In this document: positions 36,761-45,634 of the stretch, in pieces | How the letters are laid out: each line of letters starts with the position of its first letter | Numbering within the stretch: the first letter of the stretch is position 1 | Source: Neisseria sicca | GTDB taxonomy: Bacteria; Pseudomonadota; Gammaproteobacteria; Burkholderiales; Neisseriaceae | Direction of reading: 5' to 3' | Assembly: GCF_017753665.1 (NCBI RefSeq) | Contig: NZ_CP072524.1 | Coordinates: 1,798,001-1,862,000, forward strand | DNA length: 64,000 nucleotides | Made by a program: the position numbers and the translations under genes | The notes under the pieces: generated by a model | What the model was told of the DNA's origin: nothing | The model's input: the letters and a program-made list of their open reading frames with translations, nothing else | The model's database searches: none

Positions 36761-39370
36761 CTACGCCGCGTTCCCTTCCAAAAAATCCTGTGCAAACCGT
36801 TGCAGCACGCCGCCGGCTTCGTACACCAGCACTTCCTCTGCGGTATCGAGGCGGCAGGTAACGGGGACTTCGACGGTTTCGCCGTTTTTGCGGTGGATGA
36901 CGAGGGTCAGGTCGCCGCGCGGTTTGCGTTCGCCGACCACGTCGTAGGTTTCCGTGCCGTCCAGTTGCAGGGTGTGGCGGTTGGTGCCGGCTTTGAATTG
37001 CAGCGGCAAGACGCCCATACCGATGAGGTTGGTGCGGTGGATGCGCTCGAAACCTTCGGCGGCGATGGCTTCCACGCCCGCCAGCCGCACGCCCTTCGCC
37101 GCCCAGTCGCGGCTGGAGCCTTGTCCGTAGTCCGCGCCGGCGATGATGATGAGCGGCTGTTTTCGGTTCATATAGGTTTCGATGGCTTCCCACATGCGCA
37201 TGGTTTCGCCTTCGGGTTCGACGCGGGCGAGCGAGCCTTGGCGCACGCTGCCGTCTTCGTTTTTCACCATTTCGTTAAACAATTTGGGATTGGCGAAGGT
37301 GGCGCGTTGGGCGGTGAGGTGGTCGCCGCGGTGGGTGGCGTAGGAATTGAAGTCTTCTTCGGGCAAACCCATTTTCGCCAGATATTCGCCTGCCGCACTC
37401 GCCGCCAGAATCGCGTTGGAAGGCGAAATGTGGTCGGTGGTGATGTTGTCGGGCAGAATCGCCAAGGGGCGCATTCCCGTCAGGCTGCGTTCGCCTGCCA
37501 GCGCGCCTTCCCAATAGGGCGGACGGCGGATGTATGTGGACATCGGACGCCAGTCGTACAGCGGACTGGGGGCTTTTTGCGCTTTGCCGGTGTCGAACAT
37601 CGGTACATACACGTCGCGGAACTGCTGCGGTTTCACATATTCGGCGACGACGGCATCGATTTCTTCGTCGGTCGGCCAGATGTCTTTCAGGCGGATTTCC
37701 TTGCCGTCGTCTGAAACGCCGAGTACGTCGTTTTCAATATCGAAACGGATGCTGCCCGCGACGGCGTAGGCCACCACCAGCGGGGGCGAAGCGAGGAAAG
37801 CCTGTTTCGCATACGGGTGGATGCGGCCGTCGAAGTTGCGGTTGCCCGACAGTACGGCGGTGGCGTACAAATCGCGGTCTATGATTTCCTGCTGGATTTT
37901 CGGGTCGAGCGCGCCGCTCATGCCGTTGCAGGTAGTGCAGGCGAAGGCGACGATGCCGAAGCCGAGTTTTTCCATTTCGGGCAACAGACCTGCTTCTTTC
38001 AAATAGATTTCCGCCACTTTCGAGCCGGGGGCGAACGAGGTTTTAACCCACGGTTTGCGTTTCAGCCCGAAGCGGTTGGCGTTGCGCGCCAAAAGTGCGG
38101 CGGCAACGACGTTGCGCGGGTTGGAAGTGTTGGTGCAACTGGTAATCGCGGCGATGATGACCGCGCCGTCGGGCATGAGGCCGTCTGAAGGCTCTTCGTA
38201 AGGCTTCGCCAGCCCTTTCGCCGCCAAATCGACGGTGGCAAAACGCGCGTGCGGGTTGCTCGGGCCTGCCATGTTGCGCGTTACGCTGCTCAAATCAAAC
38301 TTCAACACGCGCGGATAAACGGCGGTTTTCAGATCGTCCGCCCACAGTCCGGCAGTTTTGGCATAGGTTTCCACCAATTTCACCTGCGCGTCGTCGCGTC
38401 CGGTCAGTTTCAAATAATCAATGGTTTGCGCGTCGATGGCGAACATGGCGGCAGTCGCGCCGAACTCAGGGGTCATGTTGGAAATGGTCGCGCGGTCGCC
38501 GATGGACAGGCTTCTCGCGCCCTCGCCAAAAAATTCAACAAACGCCCCGACCACGCGCTCTTTGCGCAGAAACTCGGTCAGCGCCAACACAATATCCGTC
38601 GCCGTAATGCCCGCCTGCCGTTTGCCCGTCAGTTCCACGCCGACAATATCGGGCAGGCGCATCATGGACGCGCGTCCCAGCATCACGGTTTCCGCTTCCA
38701 AACCGCCCACGCCCACGGAAATCACGCCCAGCGCATCGACGTGCGGCGTGTGCGAGTCGGTGCCGACACAGGTATCGGGAAACGCCACGCCGTTTTTGAC
38801 TTGGACGACGGGCGACATTTTTTCCAGATTGATTTGGTGCATGATGCCGTTGCCCGCCGGAATCACGTCCACATTTTCAAAAGCGGTTTTCGTCCAGTTG
38901 ATAAAGTGGAAACGGTCTTCGTTGCGCCGGTCTTCGATTTCGCGGTTTTTGCGGAACGCATCGGGGTCGTAGCCGCCGCATTCCACCGCCAGCGAGTGGT
39001 CGACGATAAGCTGAGTCTGCACCACCGGATTCACTTTGGCAGGATCGCCGCCCTTCTCTGCAATCGCATCGCGCAAGCCCGCCAAATCCACCAGCGCGGT
39101 CTGCCCCAGAATATCGTGGCACACCACCCGCGCGGGATACCACGGGAAGTCGATTTCCTGCTTGCCGTCTATCAGCTGACCCAGCCAGCTTTGCAGCGTC
39201 GGCAAATCGACCTTGTCCGCGCGGTTGACCAAGTTCTCCGCCAAAATGCGGCTCGTGTAAGGCAGCTTGTCGTAAGAGCCGGTCTTGATGTCCTCACACG
39301 CCGCACGCGCGTCGTAGTATTCCAAATCCGTACCGGGCAGCGGTTTGCGGTAACGTTGGTTGGCAGCCAT
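36761..39370 (-). CDS. acnD: 2-methylcitrate dehydratase, Fe/S-dependent (AcnD)
   Basis: An 869-residue aconitase-superfamily enzyme that dehydrates 2-methylcitrate to 2-methylaconitate. It begins MAANQRYRKPLPGTDLEYYD. The [4Fe-4S] cysteines appear in AAITSCTNTSNPRN (near residue 415) and FACTTCNGMSGALD (near residue 485), and the aconitase swivel domain has GADYGQGSSRDWAAKG. Length matches AcnD rather than standard aconitase A. The frame opens 99 codons further upstream, but that part is DUS/dRS3-like DNA. The next gene prpF is required for AcnD function. It carries an AG-type DUS (AGGCCGTCTGAA, 38178-38189). Confidence 0.95.
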   Translation of the reverse strand: MAANQRYRKPLPGTDLEYYDARAACEDIKTGSYDKLPYTSRILAENLVNRADKVDLPTLQSWLGQLIDGKQEIDFPWYPARVVCHDILGQTALVDLAGLRDAIAEKGGDPAKVNPVVQTQLIVDHSLAVECGGYDPDAFRKNREIEDRRNEDRFHFINWTKTAFENVDVIPAGNGIMHQINLEKMSPVVQVKNGVAFPDTCVGTDSHTPHVDALGVISVGVGGLEAETVMLGRASMMRLPDIVGVELTGKRQAGITATDIVLALTEFLRKERVVGAFVEFFGEGARSLSIGDRATISNMTPEFGATAAMFAIDAQTIDYLKLTGRDDAQVKLVETYAKTAGLWADDLKTAVYPRVLKFDLSSVTRNMAGPSNPHARFATVDLAAKGLAKPYEEPSDGLMPDGAVIIAAITSCTNTSNPRNVVAAALLARNANRFGLKRKPWVKTSFAPGSKVAEIYLKEAGLLPEMEKLGFGIVAFACTTCNGMSGALDPKIQQEIIDRDLYATAVLSGNRNFDGRIHPYAKQAFLASPPLVVAYAVAGSIRFDIENDVLGVSDDGKEIRLKDIWPTDEEIDAVVAEYVKPQQFRDVYVPMFDTGKAQKAPSPLYDWRPMSTYIRRPPYWEGALAGERSLTGMRPLAILPDNITTDHISPSNAILAASAAGEYLAKMGLPEEDFNSYATHRGDHLTAQRATFANPKLFNEMVKNEDGSVRQGSLARVEPEGETMRMWEAIETYMNRKQPLIIIAGADYGQGSSRDWAAKGVRLAGVEAIAAEGFERIHRTNLIGMGVLPLQFKAGTNRHTLQLDGTETYDVVGERKPRGDLTLVIHRKNGETVEVPVTCRLDTAEEVLVYEAGGVLQRFAQDFLEGNAA

Positions 39371-39777
39371 GTTCAGTTCTCCTGTGGATCTATTTTTCTT
39401 GTGGTTTGGGGTTTCAGACGACGTTTGTTGAAGGGGGCGTCTGAAACTTAAATATTCGGTTTTAATGGGTAACAACGATATTGCACGTCGTCTGAAATCT
39501 ACTCGGCTTGCAGGCTTTCCCTGCATTTTGGCGAAACCGTGAAAAAAAGTTGCCGCGCTGCCTCCGCCATTCCCGCCGCGGCCTGTCCTCGCTAAGGCGG
39601 GGGCGGGAATGACGGCAGACGTTGCGGCTGGTTTTTCAGACGACCTTCTCTCTCTCGCATATTCCAACAGGTCGTCTGAAAAGCGGAACCGTAGGCGGGA
39701 CTCAGTTTTCCGCGGGCAAAGTCCACGCTACACGTCGTCTGAAATCCGATTGGCGCCTCCTACGGCTGTTGTCCGTC
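39371..39777. other. DUS-rich spacer between prpC and acnD
   Basis: About 400 bp with five or six DUS copies (near 39415, 39440, 39486, 39633, 39669, 39738) and a dRS3-like inverted repeat ATTCCCGCC...GGGCGGGAAT at 39569-39610. No credible reading frame. In meningococci a small hypothetical gene is reported in this position, but I cannot see one here. Confidence 0.65.
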
Positions 39778-40932
39778 TCAGCGTTCTTCAATCTCCACAA
39801 ACGCCAAGTCTTCGGGGCCGGTGTAGTTCGCGCTCGGACGGATGATTTTGCCGTCTTTGCGCTGTTCGAGGACGTGTGCCGCCCAGCCGGTGGAGCGCGA
39901 AATCACAAACAGCGGCGTGAACATGGCGGTCGGGACGCCGAGTTTCTGATAGGACACGGCGGAGAACCAGTCCAAGTTCGGGAACATTTTTTTCTCTTCC
40001 CACATCACGCTCTCCAAGCGTTCGGCGATGTCGAAGAGGCGCATGTCGCCCGCTTCCCGGCTCAAACCGCGCGCCACTTCTTTAATCACGACGTTGCGCG
40101 GGTCGGAAATGGTGTAAACCGGATGGCCGAACCCGATAACGATTTCTTTGCGGGCGATGCGTTCGCGGATGTCGGCTTCGGCTTCGTCGGCGTTGCGGTA
40201 GCGTTTTTGGATGTCGTAGGCAACTTCGTTCGCGCCGCCGTGTTTCGGACCTTTGAGCGCGCCGATAGCGCCGGTGATGCAGGAATACATGTCCGAGCCT
40301 GTACCGGCAATCACGCGGGCGGTGAAGGTGGAGGCGTTGAACTCGTGTTCCGCATACAGAATCAGAGAAACGTGCATGGCTTTCACCTGCGATTCGGTCG
40401 GGCGTTTGCCGTGCAACAGGTGCAGGAAGTGGCCGCCGATGGTGTCTTCTTTGCTTTCAACGTCGATGCGTTTGCCGTTGTGCGAATATTGATACCAGTA
40501 GAGCAGGATGCTGCCGAGGCTGGCGATGAGTTTGTCCGCAATGTCGCGCGCTTCGCTTTCAGGGTGGCTTTCACGTTCGGGATGAACACAGCCGAGCATG
40601 GACACGCCGGTACGCATGACGTCCATCGGATGCGTGTGCGCAGGCAGGCTTTCCAACACTTTAATCACGCGGATAGGCAGGCCGCGCATGGATTTGAGTT
40701 TGGCTTTGTAGGCGGCGAGTTCGAATTTGTTGGGCAGATGACCGTGAATCAGCAGGTAGGCGACTTCTTCGAACTCGCATTTCTGCGCCAGATCGAGAAT
40801 GTCGTAACCGCGGTAGCTCAAATCGTTGCCCGTGCGGCCGACCGTACACAGCGCGGTATTGCCCGCCGCCACGCCGGAGAGGGCGACGGATTTTTTCGGT
40901 TTGAAGGTCGGGGTTTCGGTGGTTGCAGTCAT
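39778..40932 (-). CDS. prpC: 2-methylcitrate synthase PrpC
   Basis: A 384-residue citrate-synthase-family enzyme that condenses propionyl-CoA with oxaloacetate. Signatures: [20 protein letters not shown], catalytic His in [16 protein letters not shown] (near residue 235), [13 protein letters not shown] (second His, near 270), and [13 protein letters not shown] (third, near 312). C-terminal [13 protein letters not shown] is typical of PrpC. It follows prpB by 80 bp (a DUS pair in the gap). Confidence 0.96.
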   Translation of the reverse strand: MTATTETPTFKPKKSVALSGVAAGNTALCTVGRTGNDLSYRGYDILDLAQKCEFEEVAYLLIHGHLPNKFELAAYKAKLKSMRGLPIRVIKVLESLPAHTHPMDVMRTGVSMLGCVHPERESHPESEARDIADKLIASLGSILLYWYQYSHNGKRIDVESKEDTIGGHFLHLLHGKRPTESQVKAMHVSLILYAEHEFNASTFTARVIAGTGSDMYSCITGAIGALKGPKHGGANEVAYDIQKRYRNADEAEADIRERIARKEIVIGFGHPVYTISDPRNVVIKEVARGLSREAGDMRLFDIAERLESVMWEEKKMFPNLDWFSAVSYQKLGVPTAMFTPLFVISRSTGWAAHVLEQRKDGKIIRPSANYTGPEDLAFVEIEER

Positions 40933-41012
40933 GGTATTTCTCCTTTGTGTTTTATGGGTTTTGGGTTTTCAGACGACCTATTCAAGGTTGAGGGTCGTCT
41001 GAAAACGGTTTT

Positions 41013-41888
41013 TTACTTCTGAAACAATTTATCCAGCTTCTGCTCGAAGTCGTGATAATTCAAATGCTCGTAAAGCTCCGCGCGGGTCTGCATGGTATCG
41101 ACCACCGCCGCCTGCGTGCCGTCGCGCATAATCGCCTCATAAACATTCAGCGCGGCCTTGCTCGCGGCGCGGAACGACGACAGCGGATACAGCACCAGCG
41201 ACACGCCGTTGTCCGCCAGCTCGCGCTGCGTATAAAGCGGCGTCGCGCCGAATTCGGTAATGTTCGCCAACACGGGCACTTTCACCGCATCCGCAAATTG
41301 CCGGTACATCGCCAAATCCGTCATCGCTTCAGGGAAAATCATGTCCGCGCCCGCTTCCACGCAAGCCTGCGCCCGCTCGATGGCGGCATCCAAACCTTCC
41401 ACCGCCAGCGCGTCCGTCCGCGCCATAATCACAAAATTCTCATCCACGCGCGCATCCACGGCGGCTTTAATGCGGTCAACCATTTCATCTTTAGAAACAA
41501 TGGCCTTGTTCGGACGATGCCCGCAACGCTTCTGCGCCACCTGGTCTTCGATATGGACAGCTGCCACGCCCGCACGCTCGAAGTTGCGAATCGTGCGCGC
41601 AATATTGAACGCCCCGCCCCAGCCGACATCGATGTCCACCAGCAAAGGCGTATCCACATTGTCCGTAATCCGCCGCGCATCAATCAGCACATCTTCCATC
41701 GTGGTAATGCCCAAATCCGGAATCCCGCACGAACAGGCCGCCACGCCGCCGCCCGACAGATACACCGCCTTAAACCCGCTCTGCGTCGCCAGCCGCGCAA
41801 AATAAGCGTTTACACAGCCGACCACGGCAAGGGGATTCGACTCCTTCACAGCTTGGCGGAAACGGGCACCGGCAGAAAGTTGGCTCAT
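41013..41888 (-). CDS. prpB: 2-methylisocitrate lyase PrpB
   Basis: A 291-residue isocitrate-lyase-family enzyme splitting 2-methylisocitrate to pyruvate and succinate. The active-site loop appears as [10 protein letters not shown] (near residue 122), preceded by [19 protein letters not shown] with the metal-binding aspartates. AAGGAGAATTAAC precedes the ATG. It is the first gene of the prp cluster in transcription order; the promoter must lie in the AT-rich region upstream. Confidence 0.96.
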   Translation of the reverse strand: MSQLSAGARFRQAVKESNPLAVVGCVNAYFARLATQSGFKAVYLSGGGVAACSCGIPDLGITTMEDVLIDARRITDNVDTPLLVDIDVGWGGAFNIARTIRNFERAGVAAVHIEDQVAQKRCGHRPNKAIVSKDEMVDRIKAAVDARVDENFVIMARTDALAVEGLDAAIERAQACVEAGADMIFPEAMTDLAMYRQFADAVKVPVLANITEFGATPLYTQRELADNGVSLVLYPLSSFRAASKAALNVYEAIMRDGTQAAVVDTMQTRAELYEHLNYHDFEQKLDKLFQK

Positions 41889-42223
41889 GTTAATTCTCCT
41901 TTGTAGATTAGATTTTTTTCAGTATCGACTCAGCGGCCCAGTTTCCGCAAAACCCGAAACGAACCGTTCAAAAAGAAACAATGCTTGCAAAACCCTTTTC
42001 AGACGACCTTTCAAAAACCAAACCCATCGGGTCGTATGAAAAATCAAAATCAATAAAAACAATCAATTAACAAATTCAATACAAACAATTCGGCTGAAGC
42101 GGAGGTATACGGAATTTTTTAATATTTTTAATATTCAGAAAAGAAATAAAGCTGGAAAGACAGGATTTTCAAAACCCAAACCGTCCGCAGAAATGCGGAA
42201 ACCCCGATTCGGGCAAAGAGCCG

Positions 42224-42319
42224 TCAGACCGCCGCGACTGCCCAAAAGCAGACGACGACGGATGCGGCAGAGATAGAAGACGATCTATAACAAGACGGAG
42301 AAGTTTGGTACAGATTCAT
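42224..42319 (-). CDS. Possible small leader ORF upstream of prpB
   Basis: 31 codons, MNLYQTSPSCYRSSSISAAS and on to VVVCFWAVAAV. A good ribosome binding site (AAAGGA, 7 bases before ATG) and location about 340 bp before prpB on the same strand speak for translation. The product is Ser/Val/Ala-rich with a hydrophobic C-terminal half. No family is recognised, and such a short frame can arise by chance. Confidence 0.35.
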   Translation of the reverse strand: MNLYQTSPSCYRSSSISAASVVVCFWAVAAV

Positions 42320-42738
42320 GACAGGGTTCCTTTGTAGTGCAATGTAGTTTTTATAAGTATGGACAAATTTAAAAAATAATTTTCAGGCTGTCAAACACTT
42401 TTTCTAAAATATTTTTAAAAAATTCAATCATTAATGAACAATACTTCAGAAACAAAACCCAAACCACCACCTTAAAACAACCCAAATCCTTGCCTGACAA
42501 AGCCTGTATCACCTCTAACCAATCAGAACTATTTTAAATAATACTTCTTAAAATCAAATATAATTAATTCATTTTTTAGGAATTTTTGTTTAACCGCAAA
42601 AAACAGCATCCAAACCGCCCAAACCACCCGATTTTGCACCCACGCCCTTTTTCAGACGACCAAAATTTAAATAACATTATGATTTAACAATAAAAATAAT
42701 CTGATTTTAAAATGTAGTCGCGTGTAGTTTTAGATATA

Positions 42739-42783
42739 AAAAGGTCGTCTGAAAATCGTAACCCTATGATTTCAGATGACCTT
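42739..42783. repeat. Imperfect DUS inverted pair
   Basis: AAAAGGTCGTCTGAAAATC and GATTTCAGATGACCTT; the right copy has a C-to-T change in the core (GATGACC). Isolated in the intergenic region. Confidence 0.65.
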
Positions 42784-42793
42784 CACACCCAGC

Positions 42794-42887
42794 CGTAGCG
42801 TGGGCTTCGCCCACGAAAAACAATGCCATTTATCGCCCCCGACTCGAAAACCAAGCAATCAACTCCGTGGGCAAAGCCCACGCTACG
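42794..42887. repeat. Inverted REP-like repeat TAGCGTGGGC / GCCCACGCTA
   Basis: GTAGCGTGGGCTTCGCCCACG (from 42794) and CGTGGGCAAAGCCCACGCTAC (to 42887) face each other with about 50 bp between, like the copy at 36370-36443. Confidence 0.82.
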
Positions 42888-43013
42888 ATCCGCAGTAGGC
42901 ATCGAACTGCCCTACCCGCCGCCGCGTTGGATTTGCCCATCAAGGAAAGTTTTGTATTTAATGGGAAAGGTTTTTGCTTATCTCAGAATCACGTTCATCC
43001 ACCATAAAAATTA

Positions 43014-43062
43014 AAAAAGGTCGTCTGAAACCCATAATCACATGATTTCAGACGACCTTTTC
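43014..43062 (-). terminator. DUS inverted pair after the DHA2 transporter gene
   Basis: AAAAGGTCGTCTGAAA and TTTCAGACGACCTTTT with a loop of about 17 bases, 19 bp from the stop codon. Confidence 0.8.
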
Positions 43063-43080
43063 ACACATTCCCGGTACGCG

Positions 43081-44514
43081 TTACGACGCTGTCTGATGCC
43101 GTTTCAGGCGCATGGCGAAAAACACCATCACCGCGCCCAACACCAGCGCGCTGCCCATCGCCAGATGGATGCCGTCGAGCATGGCTTGTTGCGGCGAAGC
43201 GGCGGAGGAAAGTTTCTCGCCGATATTGGTCGCACCGACGAAAAATGCCGCGCCGATTGCACCGGCAATCGGGTTGATGGTGGTCAGAATCGCTGCGCCG
43301 TGGGGATTGAGTTTTTTCGGCAGCGCGTTCAAGCCGTGGGTTTCGCCCGTTACGCAGGCGGAGACGGACACCGCCATCAGCGTGAACATGGCGGTCAGCA
43401 TCATGACTTGCGTGTCAATCCGCAAAAACAGCCACAACACCGCCAGCGACACCGTCAGCATCACCGTGGCGGGCAACACGACAAACCGTCCGCCTTTCTT
43501 GTCCAGCAGTTTGCCGAACAAAGGCGCGGCAACCGCTTGGGCGATGCTCGCAGGCATCAGAATCAGCCCCGTCGCCGTACCCGTCAGCATCAGCACCTGC
43601 TGCGTGTACATCGGCATCAGCAGTTCCAAACCTAAAAACAGGAATACCGCGCCCGCCAGAATCACGACGCAGTAGCGGAACTGCTTATACTCAAACGCTT
43701 GAAGGTTCAGCAGCGGCGTCGCCAAGCGGGACTGGCGGTATGCGAACCAGCCCACCAGCGCGACGGAGGCGGCAAACAGCAGGATAAATTCCGCCAGCGG
43801 CAGACTGGCGAAATTACTGCTCGCATACACCAGCCCGCCGAAGCCCGCAATCGACAGCACGGCAGACAAAATATCAATCTTCGGACGGCTGATGGTGCTC
43901 AAATTAACCGTCAGATACTTGCCCACCAACGCCATCGCCGCCAGCATAAACGGCGCGGTAAAGCCGAACAGCACACGCCAATGCGTGTGGTCGATGATGA
44001 TGCCTGACAGCGTCGGCCCCATCGCAGGCGCGGCGGTGAACATCATGGTAATCACACCCATCGCCGTTCCGCGTTTGTTCGGCGGGTAAATCGACAAAAT
44101 GCCGTTAAACAGGAGCGGCACAAAAAACGCGGCAGACACCGCCTGCACCATCCGCCCTACGACCAGAATCCCGAAAGTCGGTGCAAACGCGCAAATCAGC
44201 GAACCCGCCAGAAACGTCGCCTGCGTGAACAATACCATCTTGCGCGTTTCAAACCATTGAATCACGCCCGCCGTAATCGGTGTGAACGCACCCATCACCA
44301 GCAAAAAGCCCGTCGTCAGCCATTGGACGGTGGTCTTGTCGACACCGAAATCCTTCATAATCGGCGTGAGCGCGACATTTAAAAGCGTGTCGTTGAGATA
44401 GCCGAAAAACGCGCCGATAAACAGCGTCGCCACAATGGTTTTAGAGGGGAAGTCGGGATTGTCGGCGTGGTATTCGTGAGTCGTATCATCTGTATCAATA
44501 TCGGAAGCGTGCAT
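43081..44514 (-). CDS. DHA2-family MFS transporter
   Basis: 477 residues from the ATG at 44514 (MHASDIDTDDTTHEYHAD); an in-frame TTG at 44565 would add 17 residues. A hydrophilic N-terminal stretch is followed by about 14 membrane segments. Motifs include GYLNDTLLNVALTPIMKDFG (residues 37-56) with the helix 1 DHA2 pattern, and the motif C-like AAPAMGPTLSGIIID. It is a proton-driven multidrug-type exporter; substrate unknown. The first 55 codons and the upstream DUS pair are duplicated at 47107-47327. The gene ends in a DUS terminator. Confidence 0.85.
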   Translation of the reverse strand: MHASDIDTDDTTHEYHADNPDFPSKTIVATLFIGAFFGYLNDTLLNVALTPIMKDFGVDKTTVQWLTTGFLLVMGAFTPITAGVIQWFETRKMVLFTQATFLAGSLICAFAPTFGILVVGRMVQAVSAAFFVPLLFNGILSIYPPNKRGTAMGVITMMFTAAPAMGPTLSGIIIDHTHWRVLFGFTAPFMLAAMALVGKYLTVNLSTISRPKIDILSAVLSIAGFGGLVYASSNFASLPLAEFILLFAASVALVGWFAYRQSRLATPLLNLQAFEYKQFRYCVVILAGAVFLFLGLELLMPMYTQQVLMLTGTATGLILMPASIAQAVAAPLFGKLLDKKGGRFVVLPATVMLTVSLAVLWLFLRIDTQVMMLTAMFTLMAVSVSACVTGETHGLNALPKKLNPHGAAILTTINPIAGAIGAAFFVGATNIGEKLSSAASPQQAMLDGIHLAMGSALVLGAVMVFFAMRLKRHQTAS

Positions 44515-44625
44515 AACATCATATTGAAATATTTGAGGAATACGGATTTTAGCATGGATATGCAAAAGGTCGTCTGAAACCCTATACCGGATTTTCAGAC
44601 GACCTTTGAAGCTTGATACTTATTG
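44405..44625. repeat. 221-bp direct repeat, copy 1
   Basis: Covers the 5' part of the DHA2 transporter gene and its upstream DUS hairpin. Copy 2 is at 47107-47327, same orientation and exactly the same length, with roughly 85-90 percent identity by eye. The two copies bracket the radical-SAM/TIGR03915-type pair. Confidence 0.88.
44565..44607. terminator. DUS inverted pair upstream of the DHA2 transporter
   Basis: AAAAGGTCGTCTGAAACC and GGATTTTCAGACGACCTTT; inside the 221-bp repeat. Confidence 0.75.
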
Positions 44626-44676
44626 AGATCTCTACAAAATTCACCTAAATTCCCACCCCGAACATTTAATGCACCG
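44625..44676. mobile_element. Relic of an IS5-family (IS1106-like) end
   Basis: GAGATCTCTACAAAATTCAC and CTAAATTCCCACC track the left end of the IS5-family copies (GAGACCTTTGCAAAATTCCC and CTAAATTCCTACC) with several substitutions. No transposase remains. It starts at the last base of the 221-bp repeat. Confidence 0.55.
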
Positions 44677-44844
44677 AGGTCATTTGAAACTACAACGCGA
44701 CAATAAAATTATTGGGCATACCTGCGATGCGTAGGAGTAGTTATTCAGGGCAGTAGGCCTCCTGCTGAAAAATAGCAACCTCAAGATAAGTAATAAGTTT
44801 ATTCGCTATAAAACCTGTCCGAACCTGTTTTCGACAGGCATTTT

Positions 44845-45615
44845 TTATTTTAAAACAGCAGGTTGTTTTTCAGTAAGGTATTTCCAATAGCGTTGCGGCA
44901 TTTGTTGGCGGTGCAACCTAGGATTGCATCGTGACGGAATATTGGTGCTGTTGAAATAGTCCTGCCACAAGGCTTGGTAACTGCGTTCGTCAGGGGCGTA
45001 CGATGTTTGGATGAGGTGGGCTTCAAGCCTGTTGATTGCGTGCAGGCCGTTCGTGTCGCTTAAGATGCCGTAATGCCGCTGCATATCGAATATCGCCCAT
45101 TGCTGTTGCGGATAACGGTTGCGGAAATGGCGTGTAATCAAGGGCAACACATCGTATTGAGGTTCGATACGCGCGAGATACAGACCATCTGCCAGCTCTT
45201 CAAAGCGCACAAACGCTTCCATCTGGTGTTTTTCATGTCCGACGGTTTTAACCCATTGCGCCCATTGCATCACATCGTAAAGACCGTAATCGCAGAGCAC
45301 GTCTTTGCGCATCGGGCGGGCAAGCATCAGGCTGACGATGCGCAGAAAAGTATCGGGCATCTCAGGTAGGGCGATTAAAAAGCCATACAGCAGTTTGACC
45401 ATGCCGCCGCGTCCGATTTGCTGTTCGAGCCGTTTGAAAACGCGCTGGGCGCGTTCGGGGGAGGTGGTAACGGTTTCGCTGCGGCTGAATAAATCCGTAT
45501 CCTGCGCATCATGGGTAATATGCACGTTTTCAGGAGCGTATTTGCAGGCGTAAACATGAAACACGGTGCTCAGCAGTCCGTCGAAGCTGCCGTCATAGTG
45601 CAAAGTGATTTGCAT
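44845..45615 (-). CDS. TIGR03915/DUF4130 family protein (DNA-metabolism type, radical-SAM partner)
   Basis: 256 residues starting MQITLHYDGSFDGLLSTVFHV. The pattern ITLHYDGSFDGLL, then RAQRVFKRLEQQIGRG, and DVMQWAQWVKTVGHEKHQM with FVRFEELADGLYLARIEPQYDVLPLI, fits the TIGR03915/DUF4130 family, annotated as probable DNA metabolism protein and found together with a radical-SAM/HhH protein. The molecular activity is unknown. A longer start at 45663 exists but overlaps the upstream gene; the ATG at 45615 leaves a 19-bp gap. A DUS pair and repeat follow downstream. Confidence 0.8.
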   Translation of the reverse strand: MQITLHYDGSFDGLLSTVFHVYACKYAPENVHITHDAQDTDLFSRSETVTTSPERAQRVFKRLEQQIGRGGMVKLLYGFLIALPEMPDTFLRIVSLMLARPMRKDVLCDYGLYDVMQWAQWVKTVGHEKHQMEAFVRFEELADGLYLARIEPQYDVLPLITRHFRNRYPQQQWAIFDMQRHYGILSDTNGLHAINRLEAHLIQTSYAPDERSYQALWQDYFNSTNIPSRCNPRLHRQQMPQRYWKYLTEKQPAVLK

Positions 45616-45634
45616 AATGTGGACCTTTTCGTTA

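Larger units (their letters stand above)
41889..43013. other. Long AT-rich region upstream of prpB
   Basis: About 1.1 kb with no large gene. It holds the possible 31-codon ORF at 42224-42319, AT-rich tracts (42050-42180 and 42340-42740), an imperfect DUS pair at 42739-42783 and the REP-like pair at 42794-42887. The prpB promoter and control sites must lie here. Confidence 0.6.

Noticed and set aside
37530..39451. Long plus-strand frames opposite acnD
   Set aside because: Shadow frames of a high-GC gene; conserved aconitase motifs are all on the minus strand.
43112..43675. Plus-strand frames opposite the DHA2 transporter
   Set aside because: No family features; the membrane protein on the minus strand accounts for the open frames.
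44625..44844. A second intact IS5-family element near the radical-SAM pair
   Set aside because: Only a degraded left end is visible; no transposase or right end was found within 220 bp.
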